A stretch of 64,000 nt of DNA from NCBI GenBank assembly GCA_046349775.1, contig JAXMBS010000014.1, positions 21,311 through 85,310 on the forward strand, read 5' to 3'. The DNA is from JAEUIG01 sp046349775 (GTDB taxonomy: Bacteria > Planctomycetota > Planctomycetia > Planctomycetales > Planctomycetaceae). The position numbers and the translations under genes are program-made. A model generated the notes under the pieces. The model ran no database searches, had not been told where the DNA came from, and worked only from the letters and a program-made list of their open reading frames with translations. Positions 44,827 through 55,193 of the stretch are shown here, one piece after another. The first letter of the stretch is position 1; each line of letters opens with the position of its first letter.

Positions 44827-47800
44827 TCAGTGTTCTCCGCCGAAATTGTGCGCGTCCGGCGTCCTGTGCTCGACGAGTTCGCTGAGAGGTTCGTCCGTCT
44901 CGTCTTTGAGCAGCTTCTTGCCGTCAGAAATCTTTGCGAACAGATAATACAAACCGGGAATCACCAGCACTCCAATCACCGTGCCTAACAGCATCCCCCC
45001 GATCGCAGTCGTGCCGATCGTCCGGTTTCCGATGGCACCGGCGCCGGTGGCACGGACCAGCGGTACGAGACCCGCGATGAAGGCGAATGAAGTCATCAGA
45101 ATGGGCCGGAAGCGCAGTTTGCCCCCTTCGATGCCAGCCTCCATGATGCTCACGCCCTGCTGTCGGCGCTGCACTGCGAATTCGATGATCAGAATGGCGT
45201 TTTTACCCAGCAACCCGACCAGCATGACCAGGCCGATCTGGGCGTAGACGTCGTTCGCCAGCCCCATTGCCTTCAGTAGCAGGAACGATCCGAACAAGCC
45301 GACCGGCAGCGACACGATGACCGGCAGCGGCAGAATGAAGCTTTCGTACTGCCCGACCAGCACGAGGTACACGAAGATCACGACGATCGCAAAGATGTAG
45401 AACGCCGTGTTCCCCTTGTTGGCCTCGTCGTACGACAGCCCGGCCCAGCCGATGCCGAACCCGCGCGGGAGCACGTTCGGATCCGCCGCCACTTCCTGGA
45501 TTGCCTTGATGGCCTGCCCCGTGCTGTAGCCCGTCGCCGGCGCGCCCTGGATGATCGCCGTCGTATACAGGTTGTAGCGGTTGATTTCGTTCAGGCCCTG
45601 ATGCTTCTCGATCTTCAGGAACGCGGAGTAGGGGACCATTTCGTCTCTGTCGTTCTTGACGAACATGTTGTCCAGGTCATCGGGGACACGCCGAAACTCC
45701 GGCAAGGCCTGAACATACACCTTGAAGAACTGGCCGAACCGCACAAAGCCCTGCTCCCACGTGCTGCCGACGACAATCGACAGGTTGTCCAGGGCATCGC
45801 GTATGGACACGCCTTTCTGCATGGCCACGTCGTTGTCGATCTTCAGTTCATACTGCGGGTAATTCGCGGCAAAAAACGTGAACAGCCCCTTCAACTCCTT
45901 GCGCTTTCCCAGCGCTTCCAGAAAAGCGGTGGTCACTTCGCCCATCTGCTCATAGTCGCCGCTCATCGTCTTGTCGAGCAGGCACAGCGAGAACCCGCCG
46001 GCCGCCCCGAATCCGGGCACTGCCGGCGGCTCAAAAAACTCCAGTTTCACATTCGCGATCTTGCTGCATCTCGCTTCCAGCTCCTCGATGATCTGCTTCG
46101 AAGTGAGCTTGCGCTCGTCCCAGGGCTTCAGGTTGATGATGCAGGTGCCGGCATTCGAGCCGCGACCTTCCGTGAGCACTTCGTATCCGGCCAATGAGGA
46201 GACCGACGTGACTTCTTCCAGCTCCTTGGCCACGGCCTGCATCTCATGCGCCTTGGAATTGGTGTATTCCAGCGTCGAGCCCGGCGGTGTCTGGACGACG
46301 CCGTAAATGATTCCCTGGTCCTCCAGCGGAATGAAACCGGTGGGCAGGATGCCCAGGACCATCACAATGCCCACGCAAAACCCGCCGATGATGAGCATCG
46401 TCATCAGCCGCTGAGTGATAATGCGACGGACCAGGCCGGCGTAGCCGCCTGTGATCTTCTCGACGCTGCGGTCAAAAAACCGCAGAAATATGGCCAATGG
46501 AGTCATTCTCTTTTTGGCGTGCGGGTTGTGCGGCTTCAGAATCATCGCGCACAGCACCGGCGTGAGCGTCAACGCGACAATGCCGGACAGGACGATCGAC
46601 ATGGCCATCGTCAGCCCGAACTGGCGATAGAACACGCCGACCGGACCGGTCATGAACGTCACGGGAATGAAGACGGACGTCATGACCAGGGTGATGGCGA
46701 TAATGGCGCCGCTGATTTCATGCATGACTTCCTGAGTCGCGGCATAGGGCGACAGATGTGTGGCATGCATTTTGGCGTGCACGGCCTCGACGACGACGAT
46801 GGCGTCGTCCACCACCACGCCGATCGCCAGCACCAGCGCGAACAGCGTGATGAGGTTGATCGACATGTTGAAGATCAACATGAAGAAGAAGGCGCCGATC
46901 AGCGAGACCGGGACCGCGAGGGTGGGAATCAGTGTGGAACGGAAGTCCCCGAGGAAGAAGTACACCACCAGCGAGACGAGCACGAACGCCTCGAACAGCG
47001 TGTGCAACACCTTCTCGATGGAGGCGTCGAGGAAGCGGGAAACGTCATAGCTCACCTCGTAATCCATGAGGGGCGGAAACGACGGCTTCATCTCCTCGAG
47101 CTTCTGCTTGACCTCTTCGATGACGATGGCGGCATTGGAGCCGGGGACCTGTTTGAGAACGATGGCCGCCGACGGGTGCCCGTCGATGTCCGAATACAGA
47201 TCGTAGAACGACGAGCCGAGCGAGATCTTGGCGACGTCCCTCAGTTTCAGGATCTCGCCGTTGGAATTGGCCCGCAGGATGATGTTCTCGTACTGCTCCG
47301 GCTTGTTGTACCGGCCGATCCACGTCAACACGTACTCGATCGTCTGCGACCGTGTGCCGGTCGCCTGGCCCAGCCGTCCAGGCGAACCGATCATGCTCTG
47401 GTCCGCAATCGCCTTCATGACGTCGTCGGAGGACAGGCTGTAGGCCCGCATCCGCTCGAGATTCAGCTCCACGCGCATGGCATACGCGCGATTGCCGAGG
47501 ATGTTGGCGGTCCCGACCCCCCGCGTCCGCTTGATCTCCGGCAGGATGTTGACGGTGACGTAGTTGTACAGAAAGTTCTGGTCGATTTTCGGATCGGTGC
47601 TGTAGACGTTGACGTACATCAGCATGCTGGCCATGTTCTGCAGCACGATGATGCCCTCCCGCTCGACGATGGGAGGCAGCCGGTTCTTCACCATCTGGAT
47701 GCGGTTGTTGACATTCAGCACCGCGACGTTCGGGTCCGTGCCCGGCTCGAACACGATCTGGATCGCCCCCTCGCCGGCGCTGGTGGCGGCCGACGTCATG

Positions 47801-48030
47801 TACCGCATGTCCTGGACGCCGTTGATCGCCTGCTCGAGGATGATCAGCACGGAATCAACGAGGACGTTCGCACTGGCGCCCGGATAAGACACCGCCACGA
47901 TCACGCTGGGCGGCGCAACGGAGGGAAATTGCGAGATCGGCAGCGTGAGAATTGCCAGCCCGCCGAGGAACAGAATGATCAGCGATACCACGATCGCCAG
48001 CGCGGGCCGGCGTAGAATCTTTGCGAACAT
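44827..48030 (-). CDS. RND efflux pump, HAE1/AcrB family
   Basis: 1067 residues, full family size. TM1 and the porter start are normal (MFAKILRRPALAIVVSLIIL, LPISQFPSVAPPSVIVAVSYPGA, YMTSAATSAGEGAIQIVFEPGTDP). The proton-relay residues are present: NLITLFALVLAIGVVVDDAIVVVEAV (Asp-Asp in TM4) and VGLLGKNAILIIEFA (Lys in TM10). PLEDQGIIYGVVQTPPGST and RFRPILMTSFAFIAGLVPL complete the pattern. It would expel hydrophobic or amphiphilic compounds by proton antiport across the whole envelope. It follows the adaptor by 11 bases. Confidence 0.95.
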   Translation of the reverse strand: MFAKILRRPALAIVVSLIILFLGGLAILTLPISQFPSVAPPSVIVAVSYPGASANVLVDSVLIILEQAINGVQDMRYMTSAATSAGEGAIQIVFEPGTDPNVAVLNVNNRIQMVKNRLPPIVEREGIIVLQNMASMLMYVNVYSTDPKIDQNFLYNYVTVNILPEIKRTRGVGTANILGNRAYAMRVELNLERMRAYSLSSDDVMKAIADQSMIGSPGRLGQATGTRSQTIEYVLTWIGRYNKPEQYENIILRANSNGEILKLRDVAKISLGSSFYDLYSDIDGHPSAAIVLKQVPGSNAAIVIEEVKQKLEEMKPSFPPLMDYEVSYDVSRFLDASIEKVLHTLFEAFVLVSLVVYFFLGDFRSTLIPTLAVPVSLIGAFFFMLIFNMSINLITLFALVLAIGVVVDDAIVVVEAVHAKMHATHLSPYAATQEVMHEISGAIIAITLVMTSVFIPVTFMTGPVGVFYRQFGLTMAMSIVLSGIVALTLTPVLCAMILKPHNPHAKKRMTPLAIFLRFFDRSVEKITGGYAGLVRRIITQRLMTMLIIGGFCVGIVMVLGILPTGFIPLEDQGIIYGVVQTPPGSTLEYTNSKAHEMQAVAKELEEVTSVSSLAGYEVLTEGRGSNAGTCIINLKPWDERKLTSKQIIEELEARCSKIANVKLEFFEPPAVPGFGAAGGFSLCLLDKTMSGDYEQMGEVTTAFLEALGKRKELKGLFTFFAANYPQYELKIDNDVAMQKGVSIRDALDNLSIVVGSTWEQGFVRFGQFFKVYVQALPEFRRVPDDLDNMFVKNDRDEMVPYSAFLKIEKHQGLNEINRYNLYTTAIIQGAPATGYSTGQAIKAIQEVAADPNVLPRGFGIGWAGLSYDEANKGNTAFYIFAIVVIFVYLVLVGQYESFILPLPVIVSLPVGLFGSFLLLKAMGLANDVYAQIGLVMLVGLLGKNAILIIEFAVQRRQQGVSIMEAGIEGGKLRFRPILMTSFAFIAGLVPLVRATGAGAIGNRTIGTTAIGGMLLGTVIGVLVIPGLYYLFAKISDGKKLLKDETDEPLSELVEHRTPDAHNFGGEH

Positions 48031-48041
48031 GCGACGATTAC

Positions 48042-49142
48042 CTATTCCGCATGGAACTTCAGCTCTTTGAGAGCTTCCTCGGGAGCGACAAACTCGTATT
48101 CGACGTTGTCCCCGTCACGAACCTGCCGCTTGCCTTCCAGGACGATCTTGTCGCCGACTTCGAGCCCGCTCTCGACGACGAAAATGTCCTCCAAGGCATT
48201 CTTCTGAACCTCGATTCCGCGCTGCTTGACGATGTCCCCGTCAGTGAGAACATAGACGTATTGCTTGTCGAGGATTTCGTACACCGCCCGCTGCGGGATG
48301 ATGAGCGCATTGTGCAACGGCTGACTCATCAGGATGGTGCCGGTCTGGCCATGACGCAGCAGGCTGTTCGGATTCGGGAAATCCGCCCGGAAGGCGATGG
48401 TCCCGGTCGTGTTATTGAATGTCCCCTCAATCGCCCCGATCTTTCCGGGCTGATCAAAGTTGCTGCCATCCGCCAGTTTGAGTTGCAGTCGCTGTTCATC
48501 TTTTTCCTGCTGGCTCATCGCCATGTATTCGAGGTACTGCTCTTCATGAAGAGGGAAATACACCCACATGACGGAGTTGTCTGACAAATTCGTGAGGACA
48601 TCTCCCTCTTTGACCAGGCTCCCCAACTGCTGCATCTGCCGGTCGGCAATCCCATCGAACGGGGCTTTGATATCGGTGAACAAGAGTTCCGCCTGCGCCC
48701 GATCCCTCTCGGCTTCGGCTTCCTTCAGCTTGGCCTCGTGCAGCTGCACATCCACGTTCGAAACAACGTTCTTCCCTTGCAGGATTTTCGAATTCTCAAG
48801 TTCCACTTCGGCCGCTCGAACCTTGGCTTTCTCGGCGTCCAGCCGGGCCTGGTACAGAACCGGCATGATCTTGAACAACAGTTCGTCCTTCTTGACCGCT
48901 TGCCCCTCCTTGACGCGGACCTCCTGCAGATATCCGTCCTCGATTGCACACACGTCGATGTGCCGCCGCGAATGGATCTGGCAGACGTATGGCGTCGTGA
49001 TGACGACGTCCTTGATGACCGGAGTCGTGACGGTCACCTTGTGTTCTTCGTGGTGCGCCTCGGCGTCGGCATGCGATTGGCAACCGGACAACCAAAGGCA
49101 GCCGAGCGCCAAGATGGTGACGGAACACGAACAGTTTTTCAT
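48042..49142 (-). CDS. RND periplasmic adaptor (membrane fusion protein)
   Basis: 366 residues from ATG 49142, with GAGG at the right distance (an ATG four codons earlier has none). Lipobox LSGC gives a lipoprotein, then a His-rich stretch (HADAEAHHEEHK). Typical adaptor parts follow: lipoyl half-motifs (RRHIDVCAIEDGYLQEVRVKEGQAVKKDELLFKI), an alpha-hairpin (YQARLDAEKAKVRAAEVELE, AKLKEAEAERDRAQAEL), LLFTDIKAPFDGIADRQMQQLGSLV and a beta-barrel (GQTGTILMSQPLHNALIIPQRAVYEI). It bridges pump and outer-membrane factor. The His-rich start might bind metal, as in some heavy-metal adaptors, but that is weak evidence. Confidence 0.93.
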   Translation of the reverse strand: MKNCSCSVTILALGCLWLSGCQSHADAEAHHEEHKVTVTTPVIKDVVITTPYVCQIHSRRHIDVCAIEDGYLQEVRVKEGQAVKKDELLFKIMPVLYQARLDAEKAKVRAAEVELENSKILQGKNVVSNVDVQLHEAKLKEAEAERDRAQAELLFTDIKAPFDGIADRQMQQLGSLVKEGDVLTNLSDNSVMWVYFPLHEEQYLEYMAMSQQEKDEQRLQLKLADGSNFDQPGKIGAIEGTFNNTTGTIAFRADFPNPNSLLRHGQTGTILMSQPLHNALIIPQRAVYEILDKQYVYVLTDGDIVKQRGIEVQKNALEDIFVVESGLEVGDKIVLEGKRQVRDGDNVEYEFVAPEEALKELKFHAE

Positions 49143-49154
49143 AAGGGGCCTCAC

Positions 49155-50097
49155 TCGAGGATGGCTCTGTGGAGACGTGCCGCAGTCCAGCGATGTTGTC
49201 CGTCAATCTTGCGACCTGTGCGGAATCCGCCTGATCTTCAAGGTTTCGTCACGCGGATCGCAGCGCCGACGAAATCCACTGCCCTGAGACTGCCCCCCGT
49301 CGGGCAGCTGCGGTGCACCGCTTCCTCGGCGTCGCTTCTGCCGGCGGTGACGAACGCAGCCCAGACTCTGCTGACGATCACCTACACATCCGGGCCACTC
49401 GCGTTGAGTCGGCGGACACCTTGAGCCGTTGTCACTCAATCGAGCCGATCTGCATCGCCTTCCCGCCTTGGCCATACGGCGCAGTTTGTGCAGTTTGGAC
49501 AGGCGACGTAGCGAACGCCCAACAAAAGCGAGCTCTCCCGGATTCATTGGGATGCAGCCAATGTCGCCGGGCAGCAGGTCGAAGGCCACGAACTCGAATA
49601 CTTGCAGAAGCACTTCGTCGGTGCGGCGGGAGGGTCAGCGATTCTAAGTGTTCGCTGATGGCGTGGCAGTGAAAGGATACTGACTCCCGTCAAGGTCGTG
49701 AAGGGACGATTTCCAACTTGCTGGGAAGTCGCCATCGCAATCGAGTGACTGGACCCCAGAATCCGTGCTGGGCGCTACGAAGTGCTCGAGACGGAGTTCC
49801 ACGCCGAACTTGTCGTTTGGCCCGAAATCACTGGGAGATGCGCCGGTACGCCCGACAATTGGATTTTGATTGCCAGCACCGACCCGTTCAGCGTCGGTGT
49901 CCGACGCGGTCGCCGACACCTGAGAAGGCGAAACGAATCCGAAGTTCGCCAGGTCGCTGCAGCACTGCAGAGCAGAATTGATTGCCGAGGGCCAACTCAT
50001 CTGGTCGGACCACCCCGCAATCCGGCCCGGGCGCACCCGGTTCACTCCCGGCGCTCACGCGACCGGTTCCGGAGCGAACGCACTGCACGGCGACGAT
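49155..50097. other. About 0.9 kb with no gene I can support
   Basis: Between the adaptor start and the chemotaxis operon end. Open frames exist on the minus strand (49203-49613, containing QVFEFVAFDLLPGDIGCIPM and RSLRRLSKLHKLRRMAK; and 49644-50045), and the first reads as if natural protein were present in a broken frame. No family was recognised, and no RBS stands out. Given frame damage nearby, a frameshifted hypothetical gene is possible. Confidence 0.3.
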
Positions 50098-50565
50098 CTA
50101 CAGCAATTCGGCGACGAGAGTCCCTTGGCCGTACCTGGGAACCTGCACTTCGAACGTGGCCGAACTGGGGACGGCCGCGGCGGGGAATCCCGGCTGGCCC
50201 GGTCGCACGAACTCCGCGCGTCCGAGCTTCAGATGCTGCTGTTCATTGCCGGCGAAGACGTTGACACAGATGTTCAGGATCTCCTGGAGATTGACCAGGA
50301 TCGTCTCCGGCACTTCCTGCTTTTTGATCGCCTCCTGCGCGACGGGCGGCGGAATCATCGTGAGCGCGGCGCCGGCCGAGTTGGCCAGCGACAAGTCGCA
50401 GATCAGGCGCGCCTGCGCAACACCCGCGTCGTTGACGTAGTCGGCGACGACGGCCGGCTCGGCCTTGCGCGCGGCGGCGCCGGGGCGCACGACCGTACTG
50501 TCGCCCAGCAATCCGACCAGTAATTCTTTGACGGCATCAAGACTTGGCAAAGTCATGGCAGGCAT
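50098..50565 (-). CDS. Chemotaxis-associated CheX/CheC-like protein of unknown function
   Basis: 155 residues (MPAMTLPSLDAVKELLVGLL). A segment VPETILVNLQEILNICVNVFAGNEQQHLKL resembles the helix pair around the E-x2-N motif of CheC/CheX phosphatases, though the motif is not exact. The flanks DSTVVRPGAAARKAEPAVVAD and AALTMIPPPVAQEAI are not known to me. It is the last gene of the chemotaxis operon, 24 bases after cheY. A role in signal termination or adaptation is inferred from that position. Confidence 0.65.
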   Translation of the reverse strand: MPAMTLPSLDAVKELLVGLLGDSTVVRPGAAARKAEPAVVADYVNDAGVAQARLICDLSLANSAGAALTMIPPPVAQEAIKKQEVPETILVNLQEILNICVNVFAGNEQQHLKLGRAEFVRPGQPGFPAAAVPSSATFEVQVPRYGQGTLVAELL

Positions 50566-50589
50566 GCGGCGTCTCGTCGATCTCGGGCT

Positions 50590-50952
50590 TCAGTTCAACA
50601 CCGGCTTGAGCGCTTGCTCGAACGCCTGTGGCGTGAACGGTTTGGTGATCAGGAAGGAGGCCCCGGCGCCGAGAGCCCGGTCGCGCATGGCGGGCGCGCT
50701 CTCGGACGTCACGAAGCCGAACGGCACGTTGCTGCCGGAAGCGCGGAGCTTTTCGAGAAACTCGATGCCGGTCATTTCCGGCATGTTCCAGTCGGACAGG
50801 ACGACGTCCGGATGTTCGGCGGCGACGAGCGCCAGCCCTTCCTGGCCGTTGTTGGCTTCAATGGTTTTATGGCCGTTAAATCCGGCCTGCTTGATCGTCC
50901 GTGCGACAATCATTCGCATGGCCTTGCTGTCGTCAACAATGAGAATCTTCAT
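50590..50952 (-). CDS. cheY: CheY-type single-domain response regulator
   Basis: 120 residues, one receiver domain. ILIVDDSKAMRMIV gives the acidic pair, VVLSDWNMPEMTGIEFL the phospho-acceptor Asp, GFVTSES the Thr/Ser switch position and SFLITKPFTPQAF the conserved Lys. There is no output domain, so it should carry the phosphoryl signal from CheA to the motor. The gene is intact, between cheX and the 155-residue protein. Confidence 0.93.
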   Translation of the reverse strand: MKILIVDDSKAMRMIVARTIKQAGFNGHKTIEANNGQEGLALVAAEHPDVVLSDWNMPEMTGIEFLEKLRASGSNVPFGFVTSESAPAMRDRALGAGASFLITKPFTPQAFEQALKPVLN

Positions 50953-51014
50953 GGCCGGGACCGTGTGCTGGTGGTCGTGGATCGGGGATGAGCCTCAAGG
51001 GCGTGCGGCAAGTC

Positions 51015-51479
51015 TCAACCTGCCGCGCCGACGAGTTCGCATTGCGACTGGAGGATCGAGATGCGAAACGGGTGCGACTCGCAGCAGAACTGACCGCTGA
51101 TGAGCCGCTCGTAATTCGGGCACAGACTCTTCTGTGTCTGCATGCCGACGCACGGCAGCGACAGGTTCGACTCGCCGTTCACCATGCCCTTGAGGTTGCC
51201 ACCCAGCATGTTGACGACTTCGCCAACCGCATCGCGGACTTCTTCGCTGGACAGCTCGTCGGCTGACTTGCCGAACATCGTGGCGGCGAACTGGGCGGCC
51301 GCCGCCTCGGTGAACTGCATTTCCACGAGCGCATCCCAGTCGCCCGAGATGTGGATCGTGGCGATCCAGTCATTGGCGTGGCTCTGACCGGACTGGTGGT
51401 CCGGCGACACCGACAGCCCGAGCATATTGCTGCATACATCCGTGACGAGCTGCTCGACAAGGGGAAGATCGACGTGCAT
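51015..51479 (-). CDS. cheX: CheX family chemotaxis phosphatase
   Basis: 154 residues. The CheX core motif is EEVRDAVGEVVNMLGGNLKGMVNG, where Glu and Asn form the CheY-P phosphatase site. Before it, WIATIHISGDWDALVEMQFTEAAAAQFAATMFG matches the fold. It would dephosphorylate CheY-P. It sits between cheR and cheY. Confidence 0.88.
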   Translation of the reverse strand: MHVDLPLVEQLVTDVCSNMLGLSVSPDHQSGQSHANDWIATIHISGDWDALVEMQFTEAAAAQFAATMFGKSADELSSEEVRDAVGEVVNMLGGNLKGMVNGESNLSLPCVGMQTQKSLCPNYERLISGQFCCESHPFRISILQSQCELVGAAG

Positions 51480-51495
51480 GAGTCGGCATGTCCTG

Positions 51496-52317
51496 CTAGG
51501 CCACCGGCCGGAAACAGACGGTCTTGCCAGTGGTGACGCGTGTGAACGGAACGTTCAGGTTAATCAGGGTCTCCCCGCCGCCCAGGAACAACCAGCCGTC
51601 GGGAGCGAGAGCGCGATGCACCCGCTTGAGGATGGCTTCCTTCATCGGCTGGTCGAAGTAGATCAGCACGTTGCGCAAAAAGACTACGTCGAATTTCGGC
51701 ATCAGTGGCCAGTTTTCCGCGAGATTCAACTTCTTGCACTGAATCATCCGTTTGAGCTCGTCCTTGGCGAAATAGTGCGCCCCCTGGCGGTCGAAGTATT
51801 TGATCAGCAGTTTCGCCGGGAGGCCGCGATTGACTTCAAACTGCGAGTACTTGCCGTCGCGAATCCGCGCGAGCATCTCGTCCGATAGGTCGGTGCACGT
51901 GATTTGCGGAGTCCAGCCCGCATGGGCCAGCAGCTTCTCCCGCAGCAGCATCGCCAGACTGTAGGCTTCCTGACCGCTGGAGGCGGCCGCCGACCAGAAG
52001 GACAACTGTCTCTGCGCAACGCGTATCGTCAGCAGTTGCGGCAACACCTCGTCCCGGACCGCGTCAAAGGGAGCGATGTCCCGGAAGAAACTGGTCTCAT
52101 TAATCGTCATCGCCTCGGCGACACGATCGTGCAGCGGGCTGCAGGACTTGCCTTTGAGCTCGGCGACCAGCGCTTCAACGTTGCACAGGCCGGCATCGAC
52201 GGCCACGGGTGCGAGGCGCGTTTCGAACAGATACGCCTGCCCCGGCGTCAACACGTTTCCCGAACGCTTGGCAACCAGCGTTCGCAGAAAATCGATATCG
52301 TCGGTGATAAGGGGCAT
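51496..52317 (-). CDS. cheR: Chemotaxis methyltransferase CheR
   Basis: 273 residues from ATG 52317 (MPLITDDIDFLRTLVAKRSG); the frame continues upstream into cheB sequence but this ATG fits the family. Blocks: RVAEAMTINETSFFRD, LSFWSAAASSGQEAYSLAM (SAM binding), ITCTDLSDEMLARIRDGKYSQFEVNRGLP and FDVVFLRNVLIYFD, then HRALAPDGWLFLGGGETL. It methylates glutamates on the MCP for adaptation. Intact and downstream of cheB. Confidence 0.93.
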   Translation of the reverse strand: MPLITDDIDFLRTLVAKRSGNVLTPGQAYLFETRLAPVAVDAGLCNVEALVAELKGKSCSPLHDRVAEAMTINETSFFRDIAPFDAVRDEVLPQLLTIRVAQRQLSFWSAAASSGQEAYSLAMLLREKLLAHAGWTPQITCTDLSDEMLARIRDGKYSQFEVNRGLPAKLLIKYFDRQGAHYFAKDELKRMIQCKKLNLAENWPLMPKFDVVFLRNVLIYFDQPMKEAILKRVHRALAPDGWLFLGGGETLINLNVPFTRVTTGKTVCFRPVA

Positions 52318-52364
52318 GGTCGGCAGCTGACAACAAGGCGGACTTAGGCAACGGGAAACGTGAC

Positions 52365-53471
52365 TTATGAAACGACGGGCTGAGGCAGACGCGGCCGGTT
52401 TGTCGCCACGACGATCTCGGAGGCGACGTGCTTGAGCGGCAGGATTTTTTCGGCCAGTCCGGCTTCGATGACGGCCCTCGGCATGCCCCACACGGTGCAC
52501 GTGGCCTCGTCCTGTGCGAACACGCGCCCGCCGGCGTTGACGATCCGCGCGGCTGCCGATCAGGCCATCGTTTCCCATCCCGGTCAGCACGACACCCAGG
52601 CAGCGTTCGCCGTACAGCTTGGCGACGGACCGGAATAGCACGTCGACGGCCGGCCGGCACGAGTTCTCCGGCGGCCCCTGTTCCAGGTGCAGCGTGCGGT
52701 CGGTCCCAGTGCTGGCGACCTGCATGTGAAAATTCCCCAAGCGCGATCCATGCCTCGCCCGGATTCAGAACGGCTGCCTTCGACTCCTTCCCGAATCGTC
52801 AGCGGCGATGGTCTCGAAACGAACTGCTCCACCAGCAGCCAGGAACACGGGGGGCATATGCTGGACGATGACGATCGGCGGCCGTAACCCTGCGGGGATA
52901 CCTTGAAAACTTCGGCGAGCCGCGTCCGGTCCGCTGGTAGAAACACCGATCGCGACCACCTCGACAAGCTTTCCGGCGGACGTCCGCCGGACCGGTGCGG
53001 TCGGCAGCGGACGCGGAGGGCGCAGCAGCGGGCGACACCGCCGCCGCCACTCGCCGTTGTCCCCACTGTTTAAGTTTCGAAATCAGCCCCGACCGGACGT
53101 AGGCCGTGCCGCGTCGTTGAGGTGGCCGACGTTGACGGCTTCGAATACAGTCGCTGCTGCCAGCCGAGAGGGCATCCAGCGTCGCCTCGTGCTGCTCCCG
53201 GATCGTCAGCGAGCTGAACATCAGGATCGGCACGCTGTGGTCTACGCGCGAACGCGGGACCGCTTCGATGCCATTCATCACCGGCATTTCGACGTCGAGC
53301 AGGACGAGGGTTCAACGCGACAGCGACTGGAACATCTCCACCGCTTCCTGGCCGTGCCGCAGCTCAAGCCGATGACCTCCAGTTCCGGATCCCGAGCGAG
53401 AACCTCAGAGAGGATGCGCGCAGCACGGCCGAGTCGTCTGCCAGCAGAACGCGGTAGGGGCGTGTTGGCAT
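52365..53471 (-). pseudogene. cheB: Chemotaxis methylesterase/response regulator CheB, broken by several frameshifts
   Basis: Starts at ATG 53471 (MPTRPYRVLLADDSAVLR) and ends at TAA 52365. Joined across frames: receiver LLDVEMPVMNGIEAV, PILMFSSLTIREQHEATLDALSAG; esterase [99 protein letters not shown] (GMGxDG), then [20 protein letters not shown] and a final [12 protein letters not shown]. The catalytic Ser-His-Asp regions are all visible. At least six frame changes are needed. It would demethylate the MCP. Confidence 0.8.
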
Positions 53472-53532
53472 GAGAGGGGCTCGCTGACGAAATCTGGCAG
53501 AAACTGCTGGAAATCGTCCCGGTGACGCAGTG

Positions 53533-54420
53533 TCAGGGGGGCATCATGTTTGAAGCATCGACAACGCCATTGATGACTTCGACGTACATATCGGAGAACC
53601 GGCGGGCTGCATCGTGGACGCCGGATTCCTTCAGCGCCGCCAGGGCCCTGTTCTCTGCCGGGTCATAGCACTGTGGGCCTTCATATTGCTGGACGTGATT
53701 CATGACGTGGTCACAACCGCCGTCACGCCACGAGCCGTTGATACTGCGGGCCTCTTCGGGCTGGTGATGCCACCGGATGTCGCTGACGAGTGCCGGCAGC
53801 TGGTGCCGCATGGCAAACCAGCGCCGATCGCGCAGTGGTCGGTGCCAATCAGCGCGCGTTCGCGGTCGAGTAAGTCCGGGCGCTTCATTGAAGTCCAGGC
53901 TTTTGATCGACCTGGGCAAACTGCTCCGGCAGACAGACGGCCAGCAGGATCCGTCCGATATCATGCAGCAGACCGGTCGTGAACTCTTCTCCCTGGTAGC
54001 CATATTCAATGTCTTGTTGAGACGCACTGCCGTCATGGCCGTCACCAGTCCGTGACGCGTGAGCAGTTCCCGATTCCACTCTTCGAGTGGGACCTTCCGT
54101 AGCATGGAAACCATGCCGCTGGCCAGGATCAGGGTGGCCGAGCCGCAGACCGAGCCGGTTCAGGGCCTGTTGCACCGCGAGGATCGGGGCTCCGATCGAG
54201 TACAGGGCGGAATTAGCGACCGCAATGATGTCGGCGGCGAGCACCGTGTCCCGTTCGACGATGGCCGCCACGTCGCGGATCGTGCAGTCGGGATTCTTCG
54301 AGACGTCGACGGCTTCCACCGCGCAACGGTCGGGTAGAATGTTGAGATCGGAAATCCGATCCTCCAACTGGTGCTCGAACTCGCGGAATCGAGACGTCGG
54401 CGACCAGGGTAGCGGACATG
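53533..54420 (-). pseudogene. HDOD domain protein, frameshifted
   Basis: From about ATG 54420 (MSATLVADVSIPR) to TGA 53533. Pieces: FEHQLEDRISDLNILPDRCAVEAVDVSKNPDCTIRDVAAIVERDTVLAADIIAVANSALY, ILAVQQALNRLGLR, then VTAMTAVRLNKTLNM, GYQGEEFTTGLLHDIGRILLAVCLPEQFAQVDQ and a C-terminus ENRALAALKESGVHDAARRF. HDOD proteins are HD-like regulators often coupled to two-component or chemotaxis genes. At least three frame changes. No stop codon separates it clearly from the receiver gene upstream, so a receiver-HDOD fusion is possible. Confidence 0.65.
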
Positions 54421-54479
54421 AGGGCCCGCCTCGTTCGGGATTGAGTGGGCCAGATTCTTTGAGAAATGGATACCGGTCG

Positions 54480-54852
54480 ACAACGCGGACGCCAGCACGC
54501 AATTCGATCAACCGCAACTTGTCGAGCAGAATGTCGGGCGTGAACGGTTTCCATGACGAATTCGTCGACGCCCGCCATCAGGGCCCGCCATCCGGGCCGG
54601 CTCGGTTTCCGTCGTGACCATCACCAGCTTCAGCCGTTCAGCGTTGTCGGGCGCGGATGGCCTGGACGAATTCCAGCCCGTTCATCTCCGGCATGTTCCA
54701 GTCGACCAAGCGCGACTTCGATATCGTCGTGATTTCAACTGTCCAGACCTTCGCGGCTGTTTCCGCCTCCACGATGCCGAATCCCAGCGGTTCGACAATC
54801 TGTCGCATCGATGCGCGCATGCAGCGCGAGAGTCGATGATCAATGCATGCAT
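54480..54852 (-). pseudogene. Receiver-domain protein, frameshifted
   Basis: ATG 54852 gives MHALIID, then in other frames MRQIVEPLGFGIVEAETA, RLVDWNMPEMNGLEFVQAIR (phospho-acceptor Asp), LKLVMVTTETEPARMA, LMAGVDEFVM(K)PFTPDILLDKLRLIELRAG. This is a CheY-like domain of about 120 residues. Its end is uncertain because no stop appears before the HDOD region in the expected frame. Confidence 0.65.
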
Positions 54853-54869
54853 GAAACGCCCTGGCCGAC

Positions 54870-55193
54870 AGGCCACGTGACGAAGGGAAATCGAACGGAA
54901 CGAGGGTGGAATCTGAGCCGACCGTCGACGCCTTAGGGCAGCGCCGACCGCAATTCATACGTTGTACTTTTGCACCACGCCGGTCGGTTCCGGAATTTTT
55001 GTCCGAACTCGCAATGAGTCCCAGCGCCGCGCGCTGGACAGTCGCGCGGGTAATTCCAAGCGGAACGATGCGGCAGCCGGTGCAGGCGCTGCGGCCCGCG
55101 ACGCTGGACAAGCTTGACGTGCCGATGCAGTACAGCCCGAGTCCAAACGCCATCCCCGACAGGGGATCGGGGCTGGCCTGAGATTCACCGGCG
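54870..55193. other. 324-bp gap after the MCP gene, no gene assigned
   Basis: A minus-strand frame reads GMAFGLGLYCIGTSSLSSVA and TGCRIVPLGITRATVQRAAL, which looks protein-like, but I recognise no family and the surrounding frames are damaged. Confidence 0.3.

Noticed and set aside
44488..44947. Short plus-strand frames (107 and 89 residues) before the pump gene end
   Set aside because: No RBS, no recognisable motifs, and the second overlaps the pump gene antisense.
46246..48015. 589-residue frame on the plus strand opposite the RND pump
   Set aside because: Arg/His/Asp-rich low-complexity translation, no motifs; it mirrors the codon bias of the real minus-strand pump gene.
49203..50045. 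Minus-strand frames of 136 and 133 residues between the adaptor and the chemotaxis genes
   Set aside because: Some stretches look natural, but no family, RBS or frame continuity supports a gene call.
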